Assembly: GCF_013410775.1 (NCBI RefSeq)
Contig: NZ_JACCFH010000001.1
Span: forward strand, 3,100,001-3,164,000
Source of the DNA: Sphaerotilus montanus
GTDB lineage: Bacteria > Pseudomonadota > Gammaproteobacteria > Burkholderiales > Burkholderiaceae_C
DNA: 64,000 bases
Reading direction: 5' to 3'
Shown piece after piece: positions 17,270 through 27,020 of this stretch; within the stretch, counting starts at the first letter, position 1, and every line of letters begins with the position of its first letter. The position numbers and the translations under genes are program-made. The notes below the pieces were generated by a model. It did no database searches and was not told where the DNA came from. It saw only the letters and a program-made list of their open reading frames with translations.

Positions 17270-19978
17270 ATGTCTGCAATTCCCCAAGGCCTGCCCGGTG
17301 CAGCCAACCCCGACTCCGATCCCCAGGAAACCCGCGAGTGGCTGGATGCCCTGTCCGCGGTCATCCAGGCCGAAGGTGGCGAGCGCGCCCACCAGCTGCT
17401 GGAGCAGCTGCTGGAACACGCGCGAGAGAGCAGCATCGACATGCCGTTCTCGGCCAACACCGGCTACGTGAACACCATCGAGGCGGACCAGGAAGAGCGC
17501 TGCCCCGGCAACATCGAGATCGAGGAGCGTCTGCGCGCCTACATGCGCTGGAACGCGATGGCGATGGTCGTGAAGGCCAACCGCCACAACCCGGAAGACG
17601 GCGGCGACCTCGGCGGCCACATTGGCTCGTTCGCGTCGCTGGCCCACATGTTCGGTGCCGGCTTCAACCACTTCTGGCACGCCGAGAGCGAGAACCACGG
17701 CGGTGACTGCCTCTACATCCAGGGCCATGTGTCGCCCGGCGTCTACGCCCGCGCCTACCTGGAAGGCCGCCTGACCGAAGAGCAGCTGCTCAACTTCCGC
17801 CAGGAAGTCGACGGCAAGGGCCTCTCCAGCTACCCGCACCCGAAGCTGATGCCCGAGTTCTGGCAGTTCCCGACCGTCTCGATGGGCCTGGGCCCGCTGA
17901 TGGCGATCTACCAGGCCCGCTTCCTGAAGTACCTGCACGCCCGCGGCATCGCCAACACCGAGAACCGCAAGGTCTGGGTCTTCTGCGGCGACGGCGAAAT
18001 GGACGAGGTCGAGTCGCTCGGCGCGATCGGCCTGGCGGCCCGCGAGAACCTCGACAACCTGGTGTTCGTCATCAACTGCAACCTGCAGCGCCTGGACGGC
18101 CCGGTGCGCGGCAACGGCAAGATCGTCCAGGAACTCGAAGGCGAGTTCCGAGGCGCCGGCTGGAACGTCATCAAGCTGCTGTGGGGCAAGGAGTGGGACG
18201 CGCTGCTGGCCCGTGACAAGGACGGCGCGCTGCGCAAGCTGATGATGGACACGCTGGACGGCGACTACCAGTCCTTCAAGGCCAACGACGGCGCCTACGT
18301 GCGCAAGAACTTCTTCGGCAAGGACCCGCGCACGCTGGAAATGGTCGCCAAGATGTCCGACGACGACATCTGGAACCTCAAGCGCGGCGGCCATGATCCG
18401 CAGAAGGTCTACGCGGCCTACCACGCTGCGGTCCACCACAAGGGCCAGCCGACGGTGCTGCTGATCAAGACCGTCAAGGGCTTCGGCATGGGCAAGGTCG
18501 GCGAGGGCAAGAACACCGTCCACCAGACCAAGAAGCTGATCGACGAGGACATCAAGGCCTTCCGCGACCGCTTCAACATCCCCGTGCCGGACAGCGAGCT
18601 GGCGAACATCCCGTTCTACAAGCCCGCCGACGACACCCCGGAGATGCAGTACCTGCACGCCCGCCGCAAGGCGCTGGGCGGCTACCTGCCGCACCGCCGC
18701 ACCAAGGCCGACGAGAGCTTCACCGTGCCCTCGCTGGAGACCTTCAAGGCCGTGATCGAGCCGACCGCCGAAGGCCGCGAGATCTCGACGACCCAGGCCT
18801 ATGTCCGCTTCCTGACGCAGCTGCTGCGCGACAAGGCCCTCGGCCCGCGCGTGGTGCCGATCCTCGTCGACGAGGCGCGCACCTTCGGCATGGAAGGCCT
18901 GTTCCGCCAGGTCGGCATCTACAACCCCGCTGGTCAGAACTACACCCCGGTCGACAAGGACCAGGTGATGTACTACCGCGAGGACAAGGCCGGCCAGATC
19001 CTGCAGGAAGGCATCAACGAGGCCGGCGGCATGTCGAGCTGGATCGCCGCGGCCACCAGCTACAGCACGTCGAACCGGATCATGGTCCCGTTCTACGTCT
19101 ACTACTCGATGTTCGGCTTCCAGCGCATCGGCGACCTGGCCTGGGCGGCGGGCGACATGCAGGCGCGCGGCTTCCTGCTGGGCGGCACGTCCGGTCGGAC
19201 CACGCTGAACGGCGAAGGCCTGCAGCACGAGGACGGCCACAGCCACATCCTCGCCGGCACCATCCCGAACTGCATCAGCTACGACCCGACCTTCGCCCAC
19301 GAAGTCGCGGTGATCATGCAGGACGGCCTGAAGCGCATGGTCGAGAAGCAGGAAAACGTCTTCTACTACCTGACGCTGCTGAACGAGAACTACCCGATGC
19401 CCGGCCTGACCGCCGGCACCGAGGCGCAGATCATCAAGGGCATGTACCTGCTCGAAGAGGGTGCCGAGGCGGTGACGCCGCGTGTCAACCTGCTGGGCTC
19501 GGGCACGATCCTGCGTGAATCGATCGCCGCGAAGAAGCTGCTGGAAGAAGAGTGGGGCGTGGCCGCCAACGTCTGGAGCTGCCCGAGCTTCAACGAGCTG
19601 GGCCGCGACGGCCAGGCCGCCGAGCGCTACAACCTGCTGCACCCGATGGAGCCGGCGCAGGTGCCCTTCGTCACGCAGCAGCTGCAGCCGCACGCCGGTC
19701 CGGTCATCGCCTCGACCGACTACATGAAGGCCTACGCCGAGCAGATCCGCGCCTTCGTCCCGAAGGGCCGCGCCTACAAGGTGCTGGGCACCGACGGTTT
19801 CGGTCGCAGCGACTTCCGCTCCAAGCTGCGCGAGCACTTCGAGATCAACCGCCACTACATCGTCGTCGCTGCCCTGCGTGCGCTGGCCGATGAAGGCACG
19901 GTGCCGGTCGCCAAGGTCGCCGAAGCGATTGCCAAGTACGGCATCAAGGCCGACAAGATCAACCCGCTGTACGCCTGA
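17270..19978 (+). CDS. aceE: Pyruvate dehydrogenase E1 component, homodimeric type
   Basis: 902 residues, close to E. coli AceE (887). It decarboxylates pyruvate with thiamine diphosphate and acetylates the E2 lipoyl groups. The ThDP motif GDG..N appears in VFCGDGEMDEVESLGAIGLA ... NLVFVINCNLQRLDGPVRGN. Other family blocks are NRHNPEDGGDLGGHIGSFAS, GRTTLNGEGLQHEDGHSHIL and VLGTDGFGRSD near the C-terminus. The start was chosen at the ATG preceded by GAGGAGA. First gene of the aceE-aceF-lpdA operon; aceF begins 36 bp downstream. Confidence 0.97.
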   Translation: MSAIPQGLPGAANPDSDPQETREWLDALSAVIQAEGGERAHQLLEQLLEHARESSIDMPFSANTGYVNTIEADQEERCPGNIEIEERLRAYMRWNAMAMVVKANRHNPEDGGDLGGHIGSFASLAHMFGAGFNHFWHAESENHGGDCLYIQGHVSPGVYARAYLEGRLTEEQLLNFRQEVDGKGLSSYPHPKLMPEFWQFPTVSMGLGPLMAIYQARFLKYLHARGIANTENRKVWVFCGDGEMDEVESLGAIGLAARENLDNLVFVINCNLQRLDGPVRGNGKIVQELEGEFRGAGWNVIKLLWGKEWDALLARDKDGALRKLMMDTLDGDYQSFKANDGAYVRKNFFGKDPRTLEMVAKMSDDDIWNLKRGGHDPQKVYAAYHAAVHHKGQPTVLLIKTVKGFGMGKVGEGKNTVHQTKKLIDEDIKAFRDRFNIPVPDSELANIPFYKPADDTPEMQYLHARRKALGGYLPHRRTKADESFTVPSLETFKAVIEPTAEGREISTTQAYVRFLTQLLRDKALGPRVVPILVDEARTFGMEGLFRQVGIYNPAGQNYTPVDKDQVMYYREDKAGQILQEGINEAGGMSSWIAAATSYSTSNRIMVPFYVYYSMFGFQRIGDLAWAAGDMQARGFLLGGTSGRTTLNGEGLQHEDGHSHILAGTIPNCISYDPTFAHEVAVIMQDGLKRMVEKQENVFYYLTLLNENYPMPGLTAGTEAQIIKGMYLLEEGAEAVTPRVNLLGSGTILRESIAAKKLLEEEWGVAANVWSCPSFNELGRDGQAAERYNLLHPMEPAQVPFVTQQLQPHAGPVIASTDYMKAYAEQIRAFVPKGRAYKVLGTDGFGRSDFRSKLREHFEINRHYIVVAALRALADEGTVPVAKVAEAIAKYGIKADKINPLYA

Positions 19979-20014
19979 CCGTACGCCAGCATTTCCAGTA
20001 CACGGAGACACGAC

Positions 20015-21694
20015 ATGGCATTGATCGAAGTGAAAGTCCCGGACATCGGCGACTTCAAGGACGTGGCGATCATCGAGGTGCTCGTCAAGGTGGGTGACAC
20101 CATCAAGGCGGAGCAGAGCCTGCTGACGGTGGAGTCGGACAAGGCCTCGATGGAGATTCCCTCGTCGCACGCCGGCGTGGTGAAGGAACTCAAGGTCGCG
20201 CTGGGCGACAAGGTGAACGAAGGCAGCGTGGTGGTGATGCTGGAGGTGGCCGGCGCGGCCGCTGCGGCGCCCGCTCCCGCTGCTGCGCCGGTGGCAGCGC
20301 CTGCCGCCGCTCCGGTGGCAGCACCCGCACCGGCTCCGGCCGTGGCGGCGGTGGCTGCCGCGGGTCCGGTCGAGGTGTTCGTGCCCGACATCGGTGACTT
20401 CGACGAAGTCGCGGTCATCGAGCTGATGGTCAAGGTCGGCGACACGGTCAAGGCCGAGCAGAGCCTGATCACGGTCGAGTCCGACAAGGCGTCGATGGAG
20501 ATTCCGTCGAGCCACGCGGGCGTGGTGCGCGCACTGAAGGTCGCGCTGGGCGACAAGGTGAAGAAGGGCTCGCTGATCGTCGTGCTCGACGGCGTGGCGG
20601 GTGCGGCTGCACCGGCCGCTCCGGCGGCGGCGCCGGCGCCGGTGGCCGCGCCGGCGGTTGCCGCGGCCGTGCCCGCTGCCGCACCGGTGGCGGCTCCCGC
20701 TGCTGCCGTGGCGGCGGTGCCGGCGCACGACCCGACCGTGCAGAAGTTCGACCTCCCGCACGCCTCGCCGTCGATGCGCAAGTTCGCCCGCGAACTGGGC
20801 GTGCCGCTGGCCGAGGTCAAGGGCTCCGGTCCGAAGGGCCGCATCACCGAGGCCGACATCCAGGGCTTCGTGAAGGGCGTGATGGCGGGTGCCGTGCAGA
20901 CGGCGGCCCAGAAGGCTGCAGCGCCCGCACCGGCTCCGGCCGCGGCGGCTGGTGGCGCCTTCCCGGGCCTGCTGGCCTGGCCGAAGGTGGACTTCGCCAA
21001 GTTCGGCCCGGTCGAGCGCAAGGACCTCTCGCGCATCAAGAAGATCTCGGGCGCCAACCTGCACCGCAACTGGGTCGTCATCCCGCACGTCACCAACCAC
21101 GACGACGCGGACATCACCGACCTCGAAGCCTTCCGCGTGGCGACGAACAAGGAAAACGAGAAGTCCGGCGTCAAGGTCACGATGCTGGCCTTCATGATCA
21201 AGGCGGCGGTCGCGGCACTGAAGAAGTTCCCCGAGTTCAACTCCTCGCTCGACGGCGAGCAGCTGGTGCTGAAGAACTACTTCCACATCGGCTTCGCGGC
21301 GGACACGCCCAACGGCCTGGTGGTCCCGGTCATCAAGGACTGCGACAAGAAGGGCATTGTCCAGATCAGCCAGGAGATGGGCGACCTGGCCAAGAAGGCA
21401 CGCGACGGCAAGCTGGGTCCGGCCGACATGAGCGGCGCCTGCTTCACGATCTCGTCGCTGGGCGGCATCGGTGGCCGGTACTTCACGCCGATCATCAACG
21501 CGCCGGAAGTCGCGATCATGGGCGTCTGCAAGAGCCAGATCGAGCCGAAGTGGGACGGCAAGCAGTTCCAGCCGCGCCTGATGCTCCCGCTGTCGCTGTC
21601 ATGGGACCACCGTGTCATCGACGGCGCGTCTGCCGCCCGCTTCAACGTCTACTTCGCATCGCTGCTGGCGGACTTCCGCCGCATCGTGCTGTGA
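20015..21694 (+). CDS. aceF: Pyruvate dehydrogenase E2, dihydrolipoyllysine acetyltransferase with two lipoyl domains
   Basis: 559 residues. Two lipoyl domains, each with [18 protein letters not shown] (the first lipoylated Lys is Lys43), are separated by Ala/Pro-rich flexible linkers. A peripheral-subunit-binding domain follows ([20 protein letters not shown]). The catalytic acetyltransferase domain ends with the CoA-site motif [17 protein letters not shown], including the active-site His and Asp. Linker DNA is strongly repetitive in GCG/GCC/CCG. It transfers acetyl groups from E1 to CoA. Confidence 0.97.
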   Translation: MALIEVKVPDIGDFKDVAIIEVLVKVGDTIKAEQSLLTVESDKASMEIPSSHAGVVKELKVALGDKVNEGSVVVMLEVAGAAAAAPAPAAAPVAAPAAAPVAAPAPAPAVAAVAAAGPVEVFVPDIGDFDEVAVIELMVKVGDTVKAEQSLITVESDKASMEIPSSHAGVVRALKVALGDKVKKGSLIVVLDGVAGAAAPAAPAAAPAPVAAPAVAAAVPAAAPVAAPAAAVAAVPAHDPTVQKFDLPHASPSMRKFARELGVPLAEVKGSGPKGRITEADIQGFVKGVMAGAVQTAAQKAAAPAPAPAAAAGGAFPGLLAWPKVDFAKFGPVERKDLSRIKKISGANLHRNWVVIPHVTNHDDADITDLEAFRVATNKENEKSGVKVTMLAFMIKAAVAALKKFPEFNSSLDGEQLVLKNYFHIGFAADTPNGLVVPVIKDCDKKGIVQISQEMGDLAKKARDGKLGPADMSGACFTISSLGGIGGRYFTPIINAPEVAIMGVCKSQIEPKWDGKQFQPRLMLPLSLSWDHRVIDGASAARFNVYFASLLADFRRIVL

Positions 21695-21709
21695 TCGGAA
21701 GGAACTGAC

Positions 21710-23533
21710 ATGGCATTGATCGAAGTACAAGTCCCCGACATCGGCGACTTCAAGGACGTGGCGATCATCGAGCTGCTGGTGAAACCCGGCGACACGGTGA
21801 AGGCCGAGCAGAGCCTGATCACGGTCGAATCCGACAAGGCGTCGATGGAAATTCCGTCGAGCCATGCGGGCGTGGTCAAGGAGCTGAAGGTTGCCATCGG
21901 CGACAAGATGAACCAGGGCAGCGTGATCCTGGTGCTGGACAGCGCGGATGCGGCGGCTGCTGCCGCAGCGCCGGCCCCGGCACCTGCTGCAGCGGCTCCG
22001 GTCGCGGCGCCGGCTCCGGTGGCGGTCGCCGCTGGTCCTGCCGGCAGCTACAGCGGCGCGGCCGATGTCGAGTGCGATTTGCTCGTGCTCGGCGCCGGCC
22101 CCGGCGGCTACTCGGCGGCGTTCCGCGCGGCCGACCTGGGCCTGAAGGTCGTCATCGTCGAGCGTTATGCGACGCTGGGTGGTGTCTGCCTGAACGTCGG
22201 CTGCATCCCGTCGAAGGCGCTGCTGCACGTCGCGGCCGTGATGGACGAGGTGTCGCACCTGGGTGACCTGGGCGTCGAGTTCGGTGCCCCGAGCCTGAAC
22301 ATCGACAAGCTGCGTGGCCACAAGGACAAGGTCATCGGCAAGCTGACCGGCGGCCTCGCCGCGATGGCCAAGATGCGCAAGGTCACCACCGTGCGCGGCG
22401 TCGGCCAGTTCCTCGACCCGTACCACGTCCAGGTCGAAGAGACCACGGGCGCGGGCACGGAGCGCGCGGGCGGTGCCAAGGTCGTCAAGTTCAAGCACGC
22501 CATCATCGCGGCGGGCTCGCAAGCCGTGCGCCTGCCGTTCTTCCCGCAGGATGAGCGCATCGTCGACTCGACCGGGGCGCTCGCGCTCAAGGCCGTGCCG
22601 AAGAAGATGCTCATCGTCGGCGGCGGCATCATCGGCCTCGAAATGGGCACCGTCTACAGCACGCTGGGCGCCCGCCTGGACGTGGTGGAGATGCTCGACG
22701 GGCTGATGCAGGGCGCGGACCGCGACCTCGTCAAGGTCTGGCAGAAGATGAACGCCAAGCGCTTCGACAACATCCTGTTGAAGACGAAGACCGTCGGCGC
22801 CGAAGCCTCCCCCGAAGGCATCAAGGTGCAGTTCGAGGGGCTGGACGGCACGAAGTCGGAAGGCGTCTACGACCTGGTGCTGCAAGCTGTGGGCCGCACG
22901 CCCAATGGCAAGAAGCTCGCGGCTGACAAGGCGGGTGTGGCCGTGACCGATCGCGGCTTCATCAACGTCGACATCCAGATGCGCACCAACGTGCCGCACA
23001 TCTTCGCCATCGGCGACATCGTCGGGCAGCCGATGCTGGCGCACAAGGCGGTGCATGAGGCGCACGTCGCGGCGGAAGTCATCGCCGGCACGCTGCAGGG
23101 CAACAAGGAACTGGCCTCGGCTGCGTTCAACGCCCGCGTGATCCCGAGCGTGGCCTACACCGATCCGGAAGTGGCGTGGGTCGGGCTGACCGAGGACCAG
23201 GCGAAGGCGCAGGGGATCAAGGTCAAGAAGGGCCTGTTCCCGTGGACGGCGTCCGGTCGCGCGATCGCCAACGGCCGCGACGAAGGCTTCACGAAGCTGC
23301 TGTTCGACGATTCACCCGAGGCCCACGGCCACGGCAAGATCCTCGGCGGCGGCATCGTCGGCACGCACGCGGGCGACATGATCGGCGAGATCGCGCTGGC
23401 GATCGAGATGGGCGCGGACGCGGTGGACATCGGGAAGACGATTCATCCGCATCCGACGCTGGGTGAGTCGATCGGGATGGCGGCTGAGGTCGCGCACGGC
23501 AGTTGTACGGATCTGCCGCCGAGCAAGAAGTAA
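21710..23533 (+). CDS. lpdA: Dihydrolipoamide dehydrogenase (PDH E3) with N-terminal lipoyl domain
   Basis: 607 residues, about 130 longer than plain E3. The extra N-terminus is a lipoyl domain ([20 protein letters not shown]) with an Ala/Pro linker, an arrangement known in PDH-associated E3 of betaproteobacteria. The flavoprotein part shows [20 protein letters not shown], the redox disulfide [18 protein letters not shown], the NAD motif [19 protein letters not shown] and the dimer-interface [11 protein letters not shown]. It reoxidises dihydrolipoamide with NAD. The 3' end, from about 23062 through the terminator, is partly duplicated at 38109-38310. Confidence 0.97.
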   Translation: MALIEVQVPDIGDFKDVAIIELLVKPGDTVKAEQSLITVESDKASMEIPSSHAGVVKELKVAIGDKMNQGSVILVLDSADAAAAAAAPAPAPAAAAPVAAPAPVAVAAGPAGSYSGAADVECDLLVLGAGPGGYSAAFRAADLGLKVVIVERYATLGGVCLNVGCIPSKALLHVAAVMDEVSHLGDLGVEFGAPSLNIDKLRGHKDKVIGKLTGGLAAMAKMRKVTTVRGVGQFLDPYHVQVEETTGAGTERAGGAKVVKFKHAIIAAGSQAVRLPFFPQDERIVDSTGALALKAVPKKMLIVGGGIIGLEMGTVYSTLGARLDVVEMLDGLMQGADRDLVKVWQKMNAKRFDNILLKTKTVGAEASPEGIKVQFEGLDGTKSEGVYDLVLQAVGRTPNGKKLAADKAGVAVTDRGFINVDIQMRTNVPHIFAIGDIVGQPMLAHKAVHEAHVAAEVIAGTLQGNKELASAAFNARVIPSVAYTDPEVAWVGLTEDQAKAQGIKVKKGLFPWTASGRAIANGRDEGFTKLLFDDSPEAHGHGKILGGGIVGTHAGDMIGEIALAIEMGADAVDIGKTIHPHPTLGESIGMAAEVAHGSCTDLPPSKK

Positions 23534-23545
23534 GGCGATCCGTCA

Positions 23546-23563
23546 TACCCGCGAAAGCGGGTA
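23546..23563. repeat. REP-like hairpin (copy 1)
   Basis: TACCC-GCGAAAGC-GGGTA forms a perfect stem with an apical GAAA-type loop, just after the lpdA stop. It resembles the widespread extragenic palindromes of the GTCATxCCCGCG...CGGGxATCCA type. The same sequence recurs at 38228-38245. Confidence 0.7.
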
Positions 23564-23591
23564 CCCACGCAGCGCTTCAACGTCTGCGAAG

Positions 23592-23626
23592 AAAAGCCCG
23601 ATCGGTGTGAGCCGGTCGGGCTTTTT
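23592..23626 (+). terminator. Rho-independent terminator of the aceE-aceF-lpdA operon
   Basis: Stem AAAAGCCCGA / TCGGGCTTTT, with a loop that contains a small secondary pairing, followed by T residues, 58 bp after the lpdA stop. A close relative is found at 38275-38310. Confidence 0.85.
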
Positions 23627-23716
23627 GCCATTTCTGTACTGAATCGGCGTGCAGAGCCAAGATCGTGCGTAGGTACACTTTTCTGCATCAGCCGCCGCAA
23701 CACCAAGGGAGATCCT

Positions 23717-23742
23717 GTGAACGAACAAATAGCCTTCGAAAC
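23717..23742 (+). pseudogene. 5' stub of an unknown gene cut by IS66 copy A
   Basis: A GTG at 23717, preceded by AAGGGAGAT, opens MNEQIAFET. After nine codons the frame enters the left end of IS66 at 23743. The ribosome-binding site and start look real, so this appears to be the beginning of a gene whose remainder was lost. It is too short to identify. The upstream 23627-23716 holds only its leader. Confidence 0.4.
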
Positions 23743-23820
23743 GTATCCGTCCGGCCAAGTCACATTGAATGGTGAGGGCCGTGCGAGGATGCTTGTGTCC
23801 ACGAACAAATGCGTGGACAC

Positions 23821-24249
23821 ATGGACACTTCTCAAATCGGAACCCAAGACGTTGCTGCAGCGGCCAAGCGACGCTGGCGGCGGCATTCTCCGGAATTCAA
23901 GGCGCGAGTGATCGAGCTGGCGCGGCAGCCTGGCGCATCGGTGGCGGCCGTAGCGCTGGCCAACGGCCTGAACGCCAACATGCTGCGCCGCTGGGTCCAT
24001 GAAGCGGCGGCCGGCGGTGGCGCCTCGAAGGCCACAGCCACCAGCGTTGCGCCGGCGTTGGCGGGCTTCGTGCAGTTGCCGATGCGCGAAGCCGAGCATC
24101 ACGCCGTGCTCGATGCCCAGCCGGTGCCGCCGACGGTACCCCGGCCCCCCGACATCACGGTGGAGATCCACCGCGGGGGCACCACGGTGAACGCCAGGCT
24201 GCCCATGGATGAGCGCAGCGCCGCGTGGCTGCGCGAGGTGCTGGGATGA
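23821..24249 (+). CDS. tnpA: IS66 accessory protein TnpA (copy A)
   Basis: 142 residues from the ATG at 23821 (MDTSQIGTQDVAAAAKRRWR). A helix-turn-helix lies in HSPEFKARVIELARQPGASV and NGLNANMLRRWVHEA, as in the IS3-OrfA-like/IS66 OrfA family, followed by a Pro/Ala-rich tail. It is required for IS66 transposition in studied members. Four upstream codons from the ATG at 23809 are also open. Its stop overlaps the tnpB start as ATGA. Confidence 0.88.
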   Translation: MDTSQIGTQDVAAAAKRRWRRHSPEFKARVIELARQPGASVAAVALANGLNANMLRRWVHEAAAGGGASKATATSVAPALAGFVQLPMREAEHHAVLDAQPVPPTVPRPPDITVEIHRGGTTVNARLPMDERSAAWLREVLG

Positions 24250-24578
24250 TCCGCGTCGATGCGGTGTGGCTGGCCGTGCAACCCCTGGACATGCGCCTGG
24301 GCACTGAAGCCGCGCTGGCCCGTGTGGTCGGCGTCTTCGGCGCCGCACACCCGAACCATGCCTACCTCTTCGCCAACCGGCGCGCCAACCGCATGAAGGT
24401 GCTGGTACACGATGGCATCGGGGTGTGGCTGGCGGCCCGGCGGCTGAACGCCGGCAAGTTCGTCTGGCCTGCCGACGCCGCGAGTACGCTGCAACTGACG
24501 CGTCCGCAGCTCGATGCCCTGGTGCTGGGTCTGCCTTGGCAGCGCCTGGGCGATGCGGGAATCATCCGCGTGATCTGA
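24246..24578 (+). CDS. tnpB: IS66 accessory protein TnpB (copy A)
   Basis: 110 residues with the IS66 Orf2 signature: LAVQPLDMRLGTEAALARVV, HAYLFANRRANRMKVLVHDG and GVWLAARRLNAGKFVWP. Translationally coupled to tnpA. The gap before tnpC contains a perfect 14-bp palindrome, TCGGCAATTGCCGA, at 24595-24608. Confidence 0.9.
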   Translation: MIRVDAVWLAVQPLDMRLGTEAALARVVGVFGAAHPNHAYLFANRRANRMKVLVHDGIGVWLAARRLNAGKFVWPADAASTLQLTRPQLDALVLGLPWQRLGDAGIIRVI

Positions 24579-24594
24579 GCGGTTGCTGGCGTCA

Positions 24595-24608
24595 TCGGCA
24601 ATTGCCGA
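24595..24608. repeat. 14-bp palindrome between IS66 tnpB and tnpC
   Basis: TCGGCAATTGCCGA is a perfect palindrome in the 75-bp leader of tnpC, followed by a partial repeat (TGCCGATGCG). The same site occurs in copy B. It could be an operator for element-encoded TnpA or an mRNA hairpin limiting tnpC expression; neither is shown. Confidence 0.5.
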
Positions 24609-24653
24609 ATGTGCCGATGCGCGAGGCACTCGGGCGCGGCAAGATGGCCGCCC

Positions 24654-26261
24654 ATGATCAGCGCACAGCAACTGGACGCACTGGACCCGCCCACGCGGCA
24701 GGCGATGCTGTCGCTGTTGTCCGAACTGAAGGCCGAACTCAGCGCCAAGGACGCCCTGATCGCGCAACGCGACCGCGAAGCCGCCTTCAAGCAGGCGCTG
24801 ATCGACAAGCTCACGCACGAGATGGCGGTGCTCAAGCGGCTGAAGTTCGCCGCCACCAGCGAGCGCTTCGCCAGCACCCTGGCGCCCGAGCAGAAGAGCC
24901 TGCTGGAGGAGACGCTGGACACCGACCTGGCCGAACTCGAACGGGAGATCGAGCGCGAGCAAGGCCTGGGTGACGACAAGGCCAAGGACAAGACCGGGAA
25001 GAAGACCCCCAAGCGCACCCCTCTGCCACCGCACCTGCCGCGCCACGACGTGCCGCACGAGCCGGCCGACACCCACTGTGGCTGCGGCCAGCCGATGCAG
25101 CGCTTCGGCGAGGACGTGGCCGAACGGCTGGACTACCAGCCCGGCGTGTTCAGCGTGGAGCGCCATGTGCGCGGCAAGTGGGCGTGCCGCTGCTGCGAGA
25201 AGATCGTGCAGGCGCCAGTGCCGGCCCACGTCATCGACAAGGGCATCCCCACGGCCGGTCTGCTGGCACACCTGCTGGTGGCCAAGTTCATGGACCATCT
25301 CCCGCTGTACCGGCAAGAGCACATCTTCGAGCGCGCCGGCCACCTGATCTCGCGCTCGACCCTGGCGCAGTGGATCGGCGAGTGCGGCGCGCAACTGCAG
25401 CCGCTGGTGCAGGCACTGGCCGACGAACTGCGCCGCCATGTCGTGCTGCACGCTGACGAGACGCCGGTGGCGATGCTCAAGCCGGCGCACCTGCGCGACG
25501 GCAAGACCCATCGTGCCTACATCTGGTCGTACTGCACCACGAGCGCGAACCCGACCAAGGCGGTGGTGTTCGAGTTCAGCGAGGGCCGCGGCGGCGAGAA
25601 CGTGCGCGCATTCCTCCAGCTCGATACCCCGCAGGCCTGGCAGGGCACGCTGGTCACCGACGGCTTCAGCGGCTACACCGCCTGCTTCGACAAAGGAGTG
25701 ACCTCGGCGCAATGCATGGCGCACGCCCGCAGGAAGTTCAACGACCTGTGGGCCAACCACCGCAGCCAGGTGGGCCGCAAGGCGTTGCGCTACTACCAGT
25801 GCCTGTTCAGGATCGAGCGCGAGATCGAAGCCCTGCCCAGCGGCGAGCGGCGACGCATCCGGCAACGCAAGTCACGCCGGGTGTTGGCCCTTTTCCACCG
25901 CTGGCTGCTGGCGCAGCGGCAACTGGTGCCGCCCGGTTCGGCCACGATGAAGGCCATCGACTACAGCCTCAAGCGCTGGAAGGAACTCACCCGCTTCGTC
26001 GAGGACGGCGACGTGCCGATCTCGAACAACTGGGTGGAGAACCACATCCGGCCGATTGCCATCGGCAGGTCGAACTGGTTGTTCGCCGGCAGCCTGCGGG
26101 CGGGCAAGCGGGCCGCGGCCATCATGAGCCTGCTGCACTCGGCGCGCATCAACGGGCATGAGCCCTATGCGTACTTCAAGGATGTGCTCGAACGGCTGCC
26201 AACGCATCCGGCCAGCCGGATCCGGGAGTTGCTGCCGCATCGCTGGTCGCCTGCTTCCTGA
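24654..26261 (+). CDS. tnpC: IS66 transposase TnpC (copy A)
   Basis: 535 residues from the ATG at 24654. An N-terminal coiled-coil-like region precedes a zinc-finger-like segment (HCGCGQ ... WACRCCEKIV). The DDE domain has HADETPVAML (first Asp), VTDGFSGYTACFD (second Asp) and NNWVENHIRPIAIGRSNWLF (Glu). The copy B protein is the same; the few base differences seen lie near the 3' end and look silent. Catalyses cut-and-paste or co-integrate transposition of IS66. Confidence 0.93.
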   Translation: MISAQQLDALDPPTRQAMLSLLSELKAELSAKDALIAQRDREAAFKQALIDKLTHEMAVLKRLKFAATSERFASTLAPEQKSLLEETLDTDLAELEREIEREQGLGDDKAKDKTGKKTPKRTPLPPHLPRHDVPHEPADTHCGCGQPMQRFGEDVAERLDYQPGVFSVERHVRGKWACRCCEKIVQAPVPAHVIDKGIPTAGLLAHLLVAKFMDHLPLYRQEHIFERAGHLISRSTLAQWIGECGAQLQPLVQALADELRRHVVLHADETPVAMLKPAHLRDGKTHRAYIWSYCTTSANPTKAVVFEFSEGRGGENVRAFLQLDTPQAWQGTLVTDGFSGYTACFDKGVTSAQCMAHARRKFNDLWANHRSQVGRKALRYYQCLFRIEREIEALPSGERRRIRQRKSRRVLALFHRWLLAQRQLVPPGSATMKAIDYSLKRWKELTRFVEDGDVPISNNWVENHIRPIAIGRSNWLFAGSLRAGKRAAAIMSLLHSARINGHEPYAYFKDVLERLPTHPASRIRELLPHRWSPAS

Positions 26262-26315
26262 ACGGGAGCATCCGCTTCGTGTCGGCTGTCAGGGATGACT
26301 TGGCCGGACGGATAC

Positions 26316-26967
26316 GATGATGGTTTCTGCGCAGGCAACATCTACACGGTTTGGATACAGCCGCGTGCTCACCAGGTGTCCGGCCCATTCACAAGGGACT
26401 GAGTAACGGTTACGTGCCACCGCGACCAAGCAGGTGCTACTGACTCGCGCAGGCTTCTCCACATAGCCATCGAACAGAACAGGCATCGACATGAGGTGCG
26501 GCCGCTCCAGTTCCAGCATCTCCGCCACCGTGAACTGCTTGTGGATCGGATGTACCGTATCCGCCCAGATGGAGTGGCACCGCTCCCCAAGCCAGGCGTT
26601 GAGTTCGGCGAATGATCCAAAGCGTCTGGTGCCCGCCTCAATCCAGATTCGCCTGCGACTGTCCTGAACGTTCTTCTCCACCACGCCCTTCTCCCAGCCG
26701 GAAGCAACGTTGCAGAAATCCGGGTCAAACAGGTAGTGGCTGCACATGGCCGAGAAGCGCGCGTTGACAATGCGGCCCTTGCCCTTCTTTACCTTGTCCA
26801 CTGCTGTCTTCATGTTGTCGTAGATGCCACGCCTGGCAACCCCGCCCAATGCATGGAATGACCGGGTGTGCGCATCGAACAGCATCTCGTGCCCCTGACC
26901 GGGGTAGGCCACCAGCCAGAAGGCACGACTGGCACACAGCTTTAGATGCGCCACCTGCATCTTGTAA
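26316..26967 (-). pseudogene. istA: IS21 transposase istA, 3' portion, truncated by IS66 copy A
   Basis: Continues the istA reading frame interrupted at 29540-29547: QVAHLKLCASRAFWLVAYPG, then GGVARRGIYDNMKTAVDKVK (second catalytic Asp) and NVASGWEKGVVEKNVQDSRR (catalytic Glu). It stops abruptly at the end of IS66 copy A, so the C-terminus of IstA and the whole of istB are missing. Joining the two parts without one copy of the 8-bp duplication restores a single frame of about 364 codons. Confidence 0.88.
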
Positions 26968-27020
26968 GTATCCGTCCGGCCAAGTCATCCCTGACAGCCA
27001 ACACGAAGCGACACCCCCGT

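Larger units (their letters stand above)
23743..26315 (+). mobile_element. IS66 family insertion sequence, copy A
   Basis: A complete element of 2573 bp bounded by terminal inverted repeats beginning GTATCCGTCCGGCCAAGTCA. It encodes tnpA, tnpB and tnpC in the standard order. The 8-bp flanks differ (TTCGAAAC on the left, GATGATGG on the right), so it is not in a simple insertion context; a deletion or rearrangement occurred at this copy. It cuts the 3' part of IS21 istA on its right. A second, inverted copy lies at 26968-29539. Confidence 0.92.

Noticed and set aside
20250..20740. GCG/CCG-rich repetitive DNA as a tandem repeat element
   Set aside because: It encodes the Ala/Pro linkers of E2; codon-level repetition explains it.
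17120..21286. 1388-codon open frame on the minus strand
   Set aside because: It is antisense to aceE/aceF and reflects high-GC codon bias; its translation is repetitive and matches no family, whereas the plus strand encodes clear PDH subunits.
23443..24348. Minus-strand frame containing GSHRSGFSSQTLKRCVGTRFRG
   Set aside because: Translation of the REP-like hairpin and terminator, a well-known source of spurious protein calls.
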